Assembly (NCBI GenBank): GCA_014237405.1
Contig: JABZFO010000138.1
Coordinates: 1-42,023 of the forward strand
Length of the DNA: 42,023 nt
Origin: Desulfosarcina sp.
GTDB lineage: Bacteria; Desulfobacterota; Desulfobacteria; Desulfobacterales; Desulfosarcinaceae
Direction of reading: 5' to 3'
Shown here: positions 24,784-32,276 of the stretch, piece after piece
Layout: each line of letters begins with the position of its first letter
Numbering within the stretch: position 1 is the first letter of the stretch
Notes under the pieces: model-generated
The model's input: the letters and a program-made list of their open reading frames with translations, nothing else
Told to the model about the DNA's origin: nothing
Databases searched by the model: none
Position numbers and translations under genes: made by a program

Positions 24784-25566
24784 TTACTTCGCCTGAGCCC
24801 GCCGCGTTTCAAGCAGTTGGCGAACCCGCGTCATCAACGCCCCCAGGGAGAATCCGGGATCATCGTATTCAGGCTCGATTCGGGTCAGATGTTCCACGCG
24901 GACTGTGTTTGTGGCTCGGGTATCAAATAGAAACCGGCCCGGTCGAAAAAGCCGGTCCGTGTTCTCCATGTATACCACATGGATGGGGGCTTTGCACAGC
25001 CGGGCGATCTTAAAGGCCCCCTTGTTCAAGGGGCCGATCCCCCCATCACGGCTGCGAGTTCCTTCGGGAAAAACGAACAGGTTGCCGCCGCCGGTGAGAA
25101 ATGCGGGCATCTCTTCCATGCGCGATAGCATAATGCCCACCAGTTGGCCGTTGGTGGCCGACGGGATATACCCGGAAAGGCGAAGCATCCGACCGTAAAT
25201 CGGAATGTGAAACAGCCGCCGTTTGGCAATGGTGGTGTGGCGCGAAAAAAAGGAGATCAGCAGGATCGGATCCAGGTAGGAGACGTGGTTGGCCACGATC
25301 ACCGCACCCCGGATCGTCTTCACCGCTTCGTCCACCTGCCATTGGCAGGCAGGCACCAGGAACCGCAGCAACATAAAAAACCACCGGTAAAACCGGGTGT
25401 TGAGCCGCTGAAAGGCCAGGGTGACGTCCGCTGAAAAGAGCCTGGTAAACAGGTAAATCGGTGAAAAAAGAATGACGAAGCCGATGGTGTAGTACCCCCA
25501 CAGGATCAGGGTGATGACCAGGTCAATGAGAGTGTGATACCAATTTCGTCGAAGGGTTGTTTCCAT
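24784..25566 (-). CDS. PlsC-type lysophospholipid acyltransferase
   Basis: This 260-aa membrane-associated protein has the HX4D motif NHVSYLDP (H94, D99) and the FPEGTRSRDG motif (about 167-176) of the LPLAT superfamily. Hydrophobic helices fill the first 45 residues. It would transfer an acyl chain from ACP or CoA to a lysophospholipid or a related alcohol. It is 30 nt downstream of the ketosynthase gene, and the ACP gene is just beyond, so it may use acyl chains from that dedicated ACP rather than the general pool. Confidence 0.83.
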   Translation of the reverse strand: METTLRRNWYHTLIDLVITLILWGYYTIGFVILFSPIYLFTRLFSADVTLAFQRLNTRFYRWFFMLLRFLVPACQWQVDEAVKTIRGAVIVANHVSYLDPILLISFFSRHTTIAKRRLFHIPIYGRMLRLSGYIPSATNGQLVGIMLSRMEEMPAFLTGGGNLFVFPEGTRSRDGGIGPLNKGAFKIARLCKAPIHVVYMENTDRLFRPGRFLFDTRATNTVRVEHLTRIEPEYDDPGFSLGALMTRVRQLLETRRAQAK

Positions 25567-25596
25567 ATTTGGTTTCTTAAGGAAACGGCATTGAGG

Positions 25597-26835
25597 TTAT
25601 TCAGAGAAGCGTTTAACAAACAGACAGGTGTTGACGCCGCCGAAGGCAAAATTCTGAATGGATGCGATTTCGATCGGCGCCTCCACCAGCTCGGTGACGT
25701 GGTTGAGCATGGCGCAGCGCGGGTCCACTTCCTCCAGGTTGAGGGTGGGGGCGATGAACCCCTCTGCCATCTGGACCAGAGCGATGATCGTCTCGATGGC
25801 CCCGCAGGAGCCCATGGTATGGCCCATGTAGCTTTTCAGACCGGTAATCCTGGGCCGTTCGCCATACACGGCGGCAATGGACTGGGCTTCGGTGACATCC
25901 CCCATCTTGGTAGCCGTGGCGTGGGCACTGATCCAGTCCACATCATCGGGGGCAATGCGGGCGTTCTCCAGACCCTGTTCAATGGCCAGGGTGATGCCGT
26001 CCCGGTTAGGCAGAATCAGGTCGCCGCCGTTGTTGTAGCAGGAAAATCCGATCACCTCGCCCAGAATTCGGGCCCCGCGCTGGCTGGCCGTTTCCAAATC
26101 CTCCAGCAACACGGCGCCGGCCCCCTCCCCCACCACCAAACCGTCGCGTTGCTTGTCGAAGGGCCGGGGGGTGAGATGGGGCGTGTCGTTGTAATCGGTG
26201 GAGCAGGCCAGCAGATTGTCGAACACCGCCACGGTGGTGGTGTCGTACTCGTCGGCCCCACCGCAAAGCATGGCATCCTGCAGCCCGTATTTCACCGCCT
26301 CGTAGCCAAACCCGATGGACTGGCTGGAAGTGGTGCATGCCGTGGAGGAGCTGATGACCCGCCCCCGGATGCCGAACATCTTGGTGATATTCACCGCCGT
26401 GGTATGGACCATGGATTTGAGATAATCCACGGCGCCCACGTTGTGCAGCTTGGTGTTGTCGTCGCTGAAAAAGGTACGGTATATGTCCCGCTGGACCGTA
26501 GGGCTGCCGTGGGTGGAGCCGAATGCAACCCCCAATCGGCCGGACCGGATGAATTCATCGGACAGGCCCGATTGTTCCAGGGCTTCCTTGGCCACCTGAC
26601 AGGCGTAGTAGGCCACCGGTCCCATGGTCTTTCGGTCCCGACGGACAAAGTCGAACGTCGGTGGATCGGACACCGTGCCAAAGACTTTGCAATGGATGTG
26701 CTCCACCAGCAGTTCGTCATCCTTCATTTTTTTAACGCCGGAGATACCTTCGGTCAGGTGCCTGATGATCTCGGCCCGGGTGCACCCGATGGGGGTGATG
26801 GCCGATTCGCCGGTGATGACGACTCTTCGTTCCAT
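25597..26835 (-). CDS. FabF-type beta-ketoacyl-ACP synthase
   Basis: This 412-aa condensing enzyme has the nucleophile Cys167 in SSTACTTSSQ, the first His in SAHATATKMGD and the second in KSYMGHTMGSCGA. The thiolase fold is complete, ending in NFAFGGVNTCLFVKRF. It condenses acyl chains with malonyl-ACP. It stands between PlsC and ACP genes, without a ketoreductase or dehydratase in the run, except a crotonase further upstream. This suggests a specialised secondary-lipid or polyene-like pathway using house-keeping partners. The 9-bp tandem repeat is directly upstream of its start. Confidence 0.87.
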   Translation of the reverse strand: MERRVVITGESAITPIGCTRAEIIRHLTEGISGVKKMKDDELLVEHIHCKVFGTVSDPPTFDFVRRDRKTMGPVAYYACQVAKEALEQSGLSDEFIRSGRLGVAFGSTHGSPTVQRDIYRTFFSDDNTKLHNVGAVDYLKSMVHTTAVNITKMFGIRGRVISSSTACTTSSQSIGFGYEAVKYGLQDAMLCGGADEYDTTTVAVFDNLLACSTDYNDTPHLTPRPFDKQRDGLVVGEGAGAVLLEDLETASQRGARILGEVIGFSCYNNGGDLILPNRDGITLAIEQGLENARIAPDDVDWISAHATATKMGDVTEAQSIAAVYGERPRITGLKSYMGHTMGSCGAIETIIALVQMAEGFIAPTLNLEEVDPRCAMLNHVTELVEAPIEIASIQNFAFGGVNTCLFVKRFSE

Positions 26836-26843
26836 AGGGGTAG

Positions 26844-26897
26844 GTTTATTGAGTTTATTGGGTTTATTGAGTTTGTTGAGTTCGTTGGGCTCATTGG
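26844..26897. repeat. 9-bp tandem repeat, six units
   Basis: The units are gtttattga, gtttattgg, gtttattga, gtttgttga, gttcgttgg and gctcattgg. The array lies between the ACP stop and the ketosynthase start and is AT-rich compared with its neighbours. It looks like a word-slippage array; no function is seen. Confidence 0.7.
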
Positions 26898-26928
26898 GTT
26901 TGGACTCGGCTGGAAATCGCCCAATTCC

Positions 26929-27207
26929 TCAATTCATAATTCGGTCTTTCGGTCTTTCGGTCTTTCGGTCTAACTCCGTCACGTAATCCACAATGTGAGT
27001 AATGGTGCGGATATCCATGGCGGCTTTTTTTTCTTCACGGGTCAACTGGGTTCCCAACAAAATCTCGATCTCTCTGAGCAGCTCGATGGCATCGATGCTG
27101 TCGAACTCGTGAACCTCCCGCAGGTCGTCATCCATGCCCGGATTCTCGATCTCGAACTGGTTTCCGAAGATATGGATAATCGCTTTTTCAATCTCGTCGC
27201 GCGTCAT
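26929..27207 (-). CDS. Dedicated acyl carrier protein
   Basis: This 92-aa acidic protein has the phosphopantetheine site Ser37 in HEFDSIDAIELL. It is followed by the usual helix-III region EEKKAAMDIRTITHIVDYV. The C-terminal tail beyond TELD (DRKTERPKDRIMN) is encoded by an 8-bp tandem repeat, so the original stop may have been overrun. It precedes the ketosynthase by a 93-bp gap. It probably carries acyl intermediates for the ketosynthase and the two acyltransferases of this cluster, not the primary fatty-acid pathway. Confidence 0.82.
   Translation of the reverse strand: MTRDEIEKAIIHIFGNQFEIENPGMDDDLREVHEFDSIDAIELLREIEILLGTQLTREEKKAAMDIRTITHIVDYVTELDRKTERPKDRIMN
26942..26972. repeat. 8-bp tandem repeat inside the ACP C-terminus
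   Basis: Three perfect copies of cggtcttt and one partial copy lie within the coding end of the ACP gene. The 8-bp period changes frame with every unit, so a change in copy number would alter the C-terminus. Confidence 0.7.
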
Positions 27208-27314
27208 TCGGATAGTATCCTGTCGGTAAAATCAGTAAACCCGTTTTTACTACAAAACGGGCCATAATTCAAAGAGAGAGCGAAAATAATGGCAAATGCG
27301 CTTATCCCGGGGAA

Positions 27315-28208
27315 TCACTGCCGCTCAGCGTCCAGAAACGGCTCGAAGTGGTGCCACTGGAAGGGGTAACGCCGAACAGCATCTTCCAGCAAATCGGCAT
27401 ACTGCTGGGCGGCCCGGGCCATGGCGGATTCACGCTGGCGGCGTTCTGTAGCCTGCACGATGATGGGCGTCGAGGCGCAAAAACGATAATGACATTTTTG
27501 GATGCGCACGGCGAAAAAGACGAATATGGGGGAATCGGCGACCATCGCCAGAACGTAAGGAGCCGCGGGCAGGTGGACCGTCTGCCCCAGAAATCGGACC
27601 GGAATGGTTCGCTGCTCCCCCTGCCACACCCGGTCTCCGGTGAGGGACACCAAGCCGCCGGCACGGAGAAACCGGATCCCATCCACGATGTCGAAGGGGG
27701 AACCGCCATCCGCATCCACACCCACGATGCGGATATCACTCTGACGGACGGCCCGCTTTTGCATCCCTTCAATCTGCTCTTTCTGTTTTACTCCCATGTA
27801 GAGCAGGAGCTTCAGGTCCGGCAGCGTCTTTTTCAGCAGTCGGGCTGCCACCTCCCAGTTGCCCATGTGGGACATGAGCAGAATACCACCGCTACCCGCC
27901 ATGGCGTCCCGCAGGCGCTCCCACCCATCGAAGGTGGTGGTGATCCCTCCGCCTGACTCTGCCAGCAACATCCGGTCCCGGAACACGTGGGTGAAATCCA
28001 GGAACTGCCGGAAAGTACACCATCGGTGATAGGCCCGGCTCTTTTCCGGGAAAAGGGCTTGGTAAAAGCGTATCCCCACCGCCACCCGCTTGGGAAATAG
28101 GAGAAAATACCCGACGGCGATGCCCCCGGAAATCAGGCTGAAGAACCACAGCCCTGACACGCGGGTCAACCGGGTCAGGATTCGATAGAAAAGGGCGTAA
28201 GCGTTCAC
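27315..28208 (-). CDS. LpxL/HtrB-type lipid A acyltransferase-like protein
   Basis: This 297-aa protein has the family's HX4E motif in SHMGNWE (H114, E119), preceded by an N-terminal membrane helix at about 15-37. The C-terminal region ends YPFQWHHFEPF, typical of the family. It would transfer an acyl chain from ACP to a lipid acceptor at the inner membrane. In aryl-polyene and flexirubin-type clusters such proteins act beside a GT2 glycosyltransferase, an ACP and ketosynthases, and the same neighbours occur here. It is therefore likelier to serve this cluster than lipid A, though both are possible. Confidence 0.82.
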   Translation of the reverse strand: MNAYALFYRILTRLTRVSGLWFFSLISGGIAVGYFLLFPKRVAVGIRFYQALFPEKSRAYHRWCTFRQFLDFTHVFRDRMLLAESGGGITTTFDGWERLRDAMAGSGGILLMSHMGNWEVAARLLKKTLPDLKLLLYMGVKQKEQIEGMQKRAVRQSDIRIVGVDADGGSPFDIVDGIRFLRAGGLVSLTGDRVWQGEQRTIPVRFLGQTVHLPAAPYVLAMVADSPIFVFFAVRIQKCHYRFCASTPIIVQATERRQRESAMARAAQQYADLLEDAVRRYPFQWHHFEPFLDAERQ

Positions 28209-28307
28209 AGGTTTACCGTTCTCGGTTTGCTTTCATTCGTTGACCTTGCTCGTAGGCTACCAAGTTCCTGATGAAACCGCGAATCGCAACGCGAGTGCCT
28301 CCGGCAT

Positions 28308-28414
28308 GTAACCGTTCACCAGTTCAGCGTTTACCGTTAATGGTCACCTTGGCTGAGGTTTTCGGTGAACCCTGAACCACTGAACCCCGAACCTCTGAAC
28401 CCGTGAACGGTTAC
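28308..28414. repeat. 12-bp inverted repeat enclosing a gaacc-word array
   Basis: gtaaccgttcac (28308-28319) and gtgaacggttac (28403-28414) are perfect inverted copies. Between them, 28365-28402 is a degenerate array of gtgaaccct, gaaccact, gaaccccgaacctct and gaaccc. The segment lies in the 224-bp gap between the GT2 and LpxL-type genes and contains no gene. Confidence 0.65.
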
Positions 28415-28432
28415 AAAAGGGCTTTCATGAGG

Positions 28433-29109
28433 CTATCGAGACCGGCTGGGGGTTCTGCCGGTTGACCACAGGGATGGGGTGAAAACCCGGCGGGTGATAA
28501 GCCGGGTGAAGGCGCCGAAGTTGCGCATAAAATCCACAAATGGGCGAAAATGGGAGATCCGGGGCAGCGTAGATCCGTAGTCAGCGGAAATAGGCACCTC
28601 CACCACCGGCATTCCCTGCCAGGCCGCCCGAGCCAGCACCTCCACTTCGAACTGGTAGCGCCGGGCCGTGACCCCCAGTTCAAGGGTTTCGGGCAGCGGA
28701 TATATGCGGAAACCGCTCTGGGAATCGGACAATCTCGGTCCGCCGGAAACCCTCACCCAGAAATTGGAAAACGCTCGGCCTTTGCGGCATCTTCGGGAGT
28801 GTGCTGGCCATCGGCATCCATGGTGACGGCATAGTCCGCAATTTCCGCTGCCTTGTGCATCCCGGTGACCAGGGCGGCACCTTTTCCCCGGTTCACCGGA
28901 TGGTGCAATAGCTGGATACCGGAAACGGATCTCAACACCTGTGCCGTATCGTCAGTGGAGCCGTCGTCTACCACGAAGACGGGGCATCCCAGTGACATCG
29001 CCTTACGCGCCACCGCAGCGACCCGGCCACCGTGGTTGTGTGTGGGAATGATCACGGCAAAACGGGAATCGCCAACCCGTTTTTCAGCAGGTTCCGGGCC
29101 GACGGTCAT
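28433..29109 (-). pseudogene. GT2 glycosyltransferase with internal out-of-frame gap
   Basis: The first part, from ATG 29109, has FAVIIPTHNHG, VFVVDDGSTDD and TMDADGQHTPED, the nucleotide-sugar and DxD motifs of family 2 glycosyltransferases (DPM-like). After about residue EDAAK the frame changes, and the family resumes as RAFSNFWVRVSGG, DSQSGFRIYPLPE to 28433. The 35-40 residues normally between these parts are absent, so about 110 bp are missing. Relatives in polyene or lipid clusters are fused or adjacent to LpxL-type acyltransferases, as here. The ATG at 29109 overlaps the stop of a 25-aa frame (ATGA). An assembly gap must be excluded. Confidence 0.75.
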
Positions 29110-29183
29110 TGGCCCGCCGCCCCGGAGAGGAGCAGCAGGCAGACCGAAACGATCAAAACCAATATCGTTCTGGTGTGTTTCAT
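29106..29183 (-). CDS. 25-aa signal-peptide-like small protein
   Basis: The frame starts at ATG 29183, with gaggaa about 7 nt upstream and 20 nt after the preceding gene. The product is a short basic head (MKHTR) followed by a hydrophobic helix (ILVLIVSVCLLLLSG) and ends AAGQ. Its stop overlaps the GT2 start as ATGA. It could be a single-helix membrane peptide or the 5' end of a lost secreted protein. No family is recognised. Confidence 0.38.
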   Translation of the reverse strand: MKHTRTILVLIVSVCLLLLSGAAGQ

Positions 29184-29203
29184 AGTCCATTTCCTCATTG
29201 CGT

Positions 29204-30828
29204 TCAGGTGAGTTCAGGGCAAAAGGCCAGTCCCCATGTCCCCGGCCCCATATGGGCGCCTGAAGTGAGGGAAAGCCGGCTTACATCGATCTGCGCGTGC
29301 GGGAATTGCAGTTGGATTTCAGGGTGAATGGCTTCACGCACCCGCTGCTCGTTGTCGGAAAACTGCAACAGGATATTCAAACGATCGTCTGGCGAAAACC
29401 GCTGCTTCAAATGCCCCAGTGCAAAGGGCAGCTGGTCGGCGTCTTTTCTGACCGTGCCCGCCTTGACCGCACCGTCGGCCGCGGGGCTGATCACCGGCTT
29501 GATGCCGAGAAGATCGCCGAAAAAGCCTTTGGATTTGGAAATTCGGCCGCCGGCGGCCAGAAACCTGAGCTGATCCAGAAAAATCAGTTCACCGCAGCTA
29601 TCGATGGCTTTTCCAGCGAATTCCACCACTTCATCCAGCACCTGGCTCGATCGGGCGGCTCGGGCCACCATCCGCACGATGAGTCCCAGCCGGCCGGAGG
29701 CGGCCCCGGTATCCATCACCGTGAACCGGTCTGCGTTGCCGCTGGTCTCCCGCCACTGGCTGGCGGTGGTAAAATTGCCCGTGTACACCGACCCCACGGC
29801 CAGATAGATGACGTGGCCGTAGCGCCCCAGGGCGCTCTCGTAGCTCTGGTGTTTTTGGAACACGGAGGCCTGGGCGGTAGATACCCGGCGGCCGGCAGCC
29901 ATGGCGCTGTAAAGTTGTTGCGGGTCGAACAGGGTTTCCGGCACGCTGCGGTCGTCCACGATCAAGTGGCTGTCCAGCAGGGTGCCGGCTCGTCGGCAGC
30001 CATGGATTCCACCTGCCAGTTGACAATCTCTCCCAGGGTTTCCAGCTTGGCCCGGGTTTCTTGTTGGTTTTTGGTGTGAAGGTGTAGCCGGAGATAATCA
30101 CCGTCCCACACGGTCACAACACTGTCTCCCAAGCCGACGGCGCCGGCATTCAGCCCGGCAGGCCGCTGGGGTTTGAGAACCGTGTTCACACAATAACCCG
30201 GAAAGTCGGCAGGTGCAATGGTTTCAGTCACGCGTAGCAGACCGTCAAACCGGTCGGTCACCGTCACCACATCCGGCAACGCGTTTACCAGCCGCCGGAA
30301 TAATCCTTCGAAGAAGATGAACATGCCCAGGGCGCCGGCATCAACAACACCCGCCCGCTTCAACACCGGCAGCAAATCCACCGTTGAGCGGACAGCCGCG
30401 TCCATGGTCTCGATGATATTATCGACAGCCCTCCCGGATACGGTGGCCGGCCAATGGACCATGGACCGGTCCAGAGCGTCGAACACCGTAAGCATGGTGC
30501 CCGGCTTGGGATCGGCTACGGCATGCCATGCAGCACCCCTGGCCGCCGATACCGCCCGGTTGAGCTGCCCGGATTCATTCACGGACAGAAACCGGGTGAG
30601 GAAAGCGGCAGCGATGTTGCCGGAGTTTCCCGTGGCCGACGCCACCAGCTGCCGGCATCGGTTGTCAGCAAAACCGTTGGAACGGCCAAGGGGGGCAAGG
30701 CTGATTTTCAGGTTGCGGCCCGTATCTCCATCGGCAACGGGAAAGACGTTGATCTCGTCCAGCAGGTCAGCCCAGGCGGCCACCCGCTCGCAACCGGCCG
30801 CCAGGGCCTGGGTGAGAAGCCGGTCCAT
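29204..30828 (-). pseudogene. DAK2-DegV fusion (FakA-FakB-like fatty acid kinase), one-base frameshift
   Basis: The N-terminal half from ATG 30828 is a DAK2/FakA-type kinase domain: NVFPVADGDTGRNLKISL (about 27-44), SATGNSGNIAAAFL and DAGALGMF. The frame stops at 29962, but the next frame continues as LLDSHLIVDDRSV and forms a DegV/FakB fatty-acid-binding domain with VGSVYTGNFTTASQW and LRFLAAGGRISKSKG to 29204. One extra C in the CCC run near 29980 would join them into about 541 aa. FakA phosphorylates fatty acids held by FakB to give acyl-phosphate. Start and stop are coupled to the thioesterase gene (2-nt gap). Mutation or a homopolymer error are the alternatives; the halves could also work as two proteins. 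Confidence 0.75.
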
Positions 30829-30830
30829 GG

Positions 30831-31238
30831 TCAGCAACCCAGGGCCCGGGTGATCTCCGGTGGGATTTCGAACTCCAGGGCCATGTCCGGAAGCTTCACG
30901 GCCACCTGTTCGCTCTTGCCCCGGGTACAGATTTCCCCGGTGCCGGGACGGAGAATCTCGAAATCCATGGCGATCTTGTAGCGGGCTTCGGTAACCGTCG
31001 CCCGGCAAATGAAGGCTTCGTCAAATCGCAGCGGAAGGATGTGTTTGATGGAAGACCGGGTAATGGGGAAGACCATCTGCCGGGATTTAAGATAGCCGTA
31101 CAGATCGACCCCCACCGAATCGAAGAGACCGAAGCGGGCCACGTCGAAATATTTGAAATAGTTGCCGTGCCAGACCACCTGCATGGGATCCAGGTCATGG
31201 AAAGGCACTTTCATCTCAATGTCGTAGACGGCGGCCAT
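30831..31238 (-). CDS. 4HBT-family acyl-CoA thioesterase
   Basis: This 135-aa hot-dog protein has HDLDPMQVVWHGNYFKYF at residues 14-31, with the catalytic Asp17 of the 4-hydroxybenzoyl-CoA thioesterase/YbgC family. It would release acyl or aryl chains from CoA or ACP. ATG 31238 is chosen because agga lies just upstream; ATG 31253 is open too. The following kinase-like gene starts 2 nt after its stop, so translation is probably coupled. In polyene-type clusters such thioesterases accompany the ketosynthase and ACP. Confidence 0.83.
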   Translation of the reverse strand: MAAVYDIEMKVPFHDLDPMQVVWHGNYFKYFDVARFGLFDSVGVDLYGYLKSRQMVFPITRSSIKHILPLRFDEAFICRATVTEARYKIAMDFEILRPGTGEICTRGKSEQVAVKLPDMALEFEIPPEITRALGC

Positions 31239-31274
31239 CGATTTCCTCATCACAGCAGCGGCTTGATGGGATCG

Positions 31275-32051
31275 CTATTTCTCTTTCCACATCGGCTGGC
31301 GCTTTTCCAGAAATGCCGACACACCCTCCTTGGCGTCTTCGGTGGAGCACAGCCGGGCAAAGGCCTCGTTCATGTACGTAAAGGCATTGTCGTAGTTCAG
31401 ATCAGCAGCCGCGTAAAAGGCTGACTTGGCAATCTGCACGGCCACGGGACTCTTTGCCGCTAGGATGGCGGCCCACTGCCGGGTTTCCGCCTCCAGGTCA
31501 TCGGCCGGCACTACCTTGTTGATCAGCCCCATATCCAGGGCCGCCGGCGCCTTGATCAAATCGCCGTAAAGAAGCAGTTCCATAGCCCGCTTGCGCCCCA
31601 CAGACCGGGCCACGGGAACAATGGGCCCCACGCAGTTGAGGCCCACGTTGATGGCGGTCAGCCCCATTCTGGCGTTGTCGGCAGCCACGGCCAGGTCAGC
31701 GGCAGCCACCAGGCCGGCGCCGTTGGCCGCCGCCACGCCGTGCACCTGGGCAATGACCGGCTTTTTCATGCGACTGATGGTCACCAGGGGGGTCTCCATG
31801 CACTCGATCCACTCCCGGTATTCCATAGTGCTCTTACCGAAAAAATCACCCACGTCGATGCCCGCACAAAATGCCTTTCCCGCGCCTTTGAGGATAACCA
31901 CACGAACCGACGGGTCGCCATCCAGCTGCAGCAGTGCCGCATTGAGTTCCGAAGCCAGTGCCAGCGTAAAGGTATTGAGGCTGGCCGGACGGTTGAGGGT
32001 AATCTCACCAATATGGTTTTCCAAAGTTGCAACAATAACAGTTTCAGCCAT
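31275..32051 (-). CDS. Crotonase-family protein with atypical active site
   Basis: This 258-aa protein is of the enoyl-CoA hydratase/isomerase superfamily: LNRPASLNTFT, the oxyanion-hole CAGIDVGDFF and ANGAGLVAAADLAVA. By my alignment the two catalytic glutamates of classical enoyl-CoA hydratase are replaced, by Gly in NGAG and by Ala in GLTAINVGL. It may thus be an isomerase, a decarboxylase or a non-hydratase member. It is the first gene of the minus-strand lipid run, with ggagg before the ATG. The upstream 225 bp carry the family-B palindrome and presumably its promoter. Confidence 0.78.
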   Translation of the reverse strand: MAETVIVATLENHIGEITLNRPASLNTFTLALASELNAALLQLDGDPSVRVVILKGAGKAFCAGIDVGDFFGKSTMEYREWIECMETPLVTISRMKKPVIAQVHGVAAANGAGLVAAADLAVAADNARMGLTAINVGLNCVGPIVPVARSVGRKRAMELLLYGDLIKAPAALDMGLINKVVPADDLEAETRQWAAILAAKSPVAVQIAKSAFYAAADLNYDNAFTYMNEAFARLCSTEDAKEGVSAFLEKRQPMWKEK

Positions 32052-32126
32052 TTCAATCCTCCTTTGGTGGTTATGGGCTATGTAGCATCGTTTAAGGTTG
32101 ATGAATTCGTAAAAAGTCAGTTTTCA

Positions 32127-32272
32127 GACGGTTTCGTAAAACGTTCGAGATCAAGGCTTGCGAATCCCTGGGAATACCGCTAACGCGGGTGCCGTAGGCA
32201 GCGTACTTGCCGTACGCCGCAGTGACGAGGGATGAAGCGTAACGCAGATATCGGACTTTTTACGGAACCGTC
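32127..32272. repeat. 146-bp inverted-repeat element, family B
   Basis: The arms 32127-32141 and 32258-32272 match at 14 of 15 positions (gacggtt, cgtaaaa). A second arm pair, cgtaaaaagtc (32108-32118) and gactttttacg (32254-32264), is perfect. An inner hairpin gcgtac/gtacgc lies near 32200. It ends 4 nt from the stop of the HD-GYP gene and may fold as its 3' structure. I recall similar cgtaaaaagtc-type repeats in related sulfate reducers; a genome search would settle this. Confidence 0.7.
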
Positions 32273-32276
32273 AAGG

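Noticed and set aside
25534..26973. 479-codon plus-strand frame opposite the ketosynthase
   Set aside because: Antisense shadow of a complete ketosynthase; the predicted protein is Gly/His-rich and without motif.
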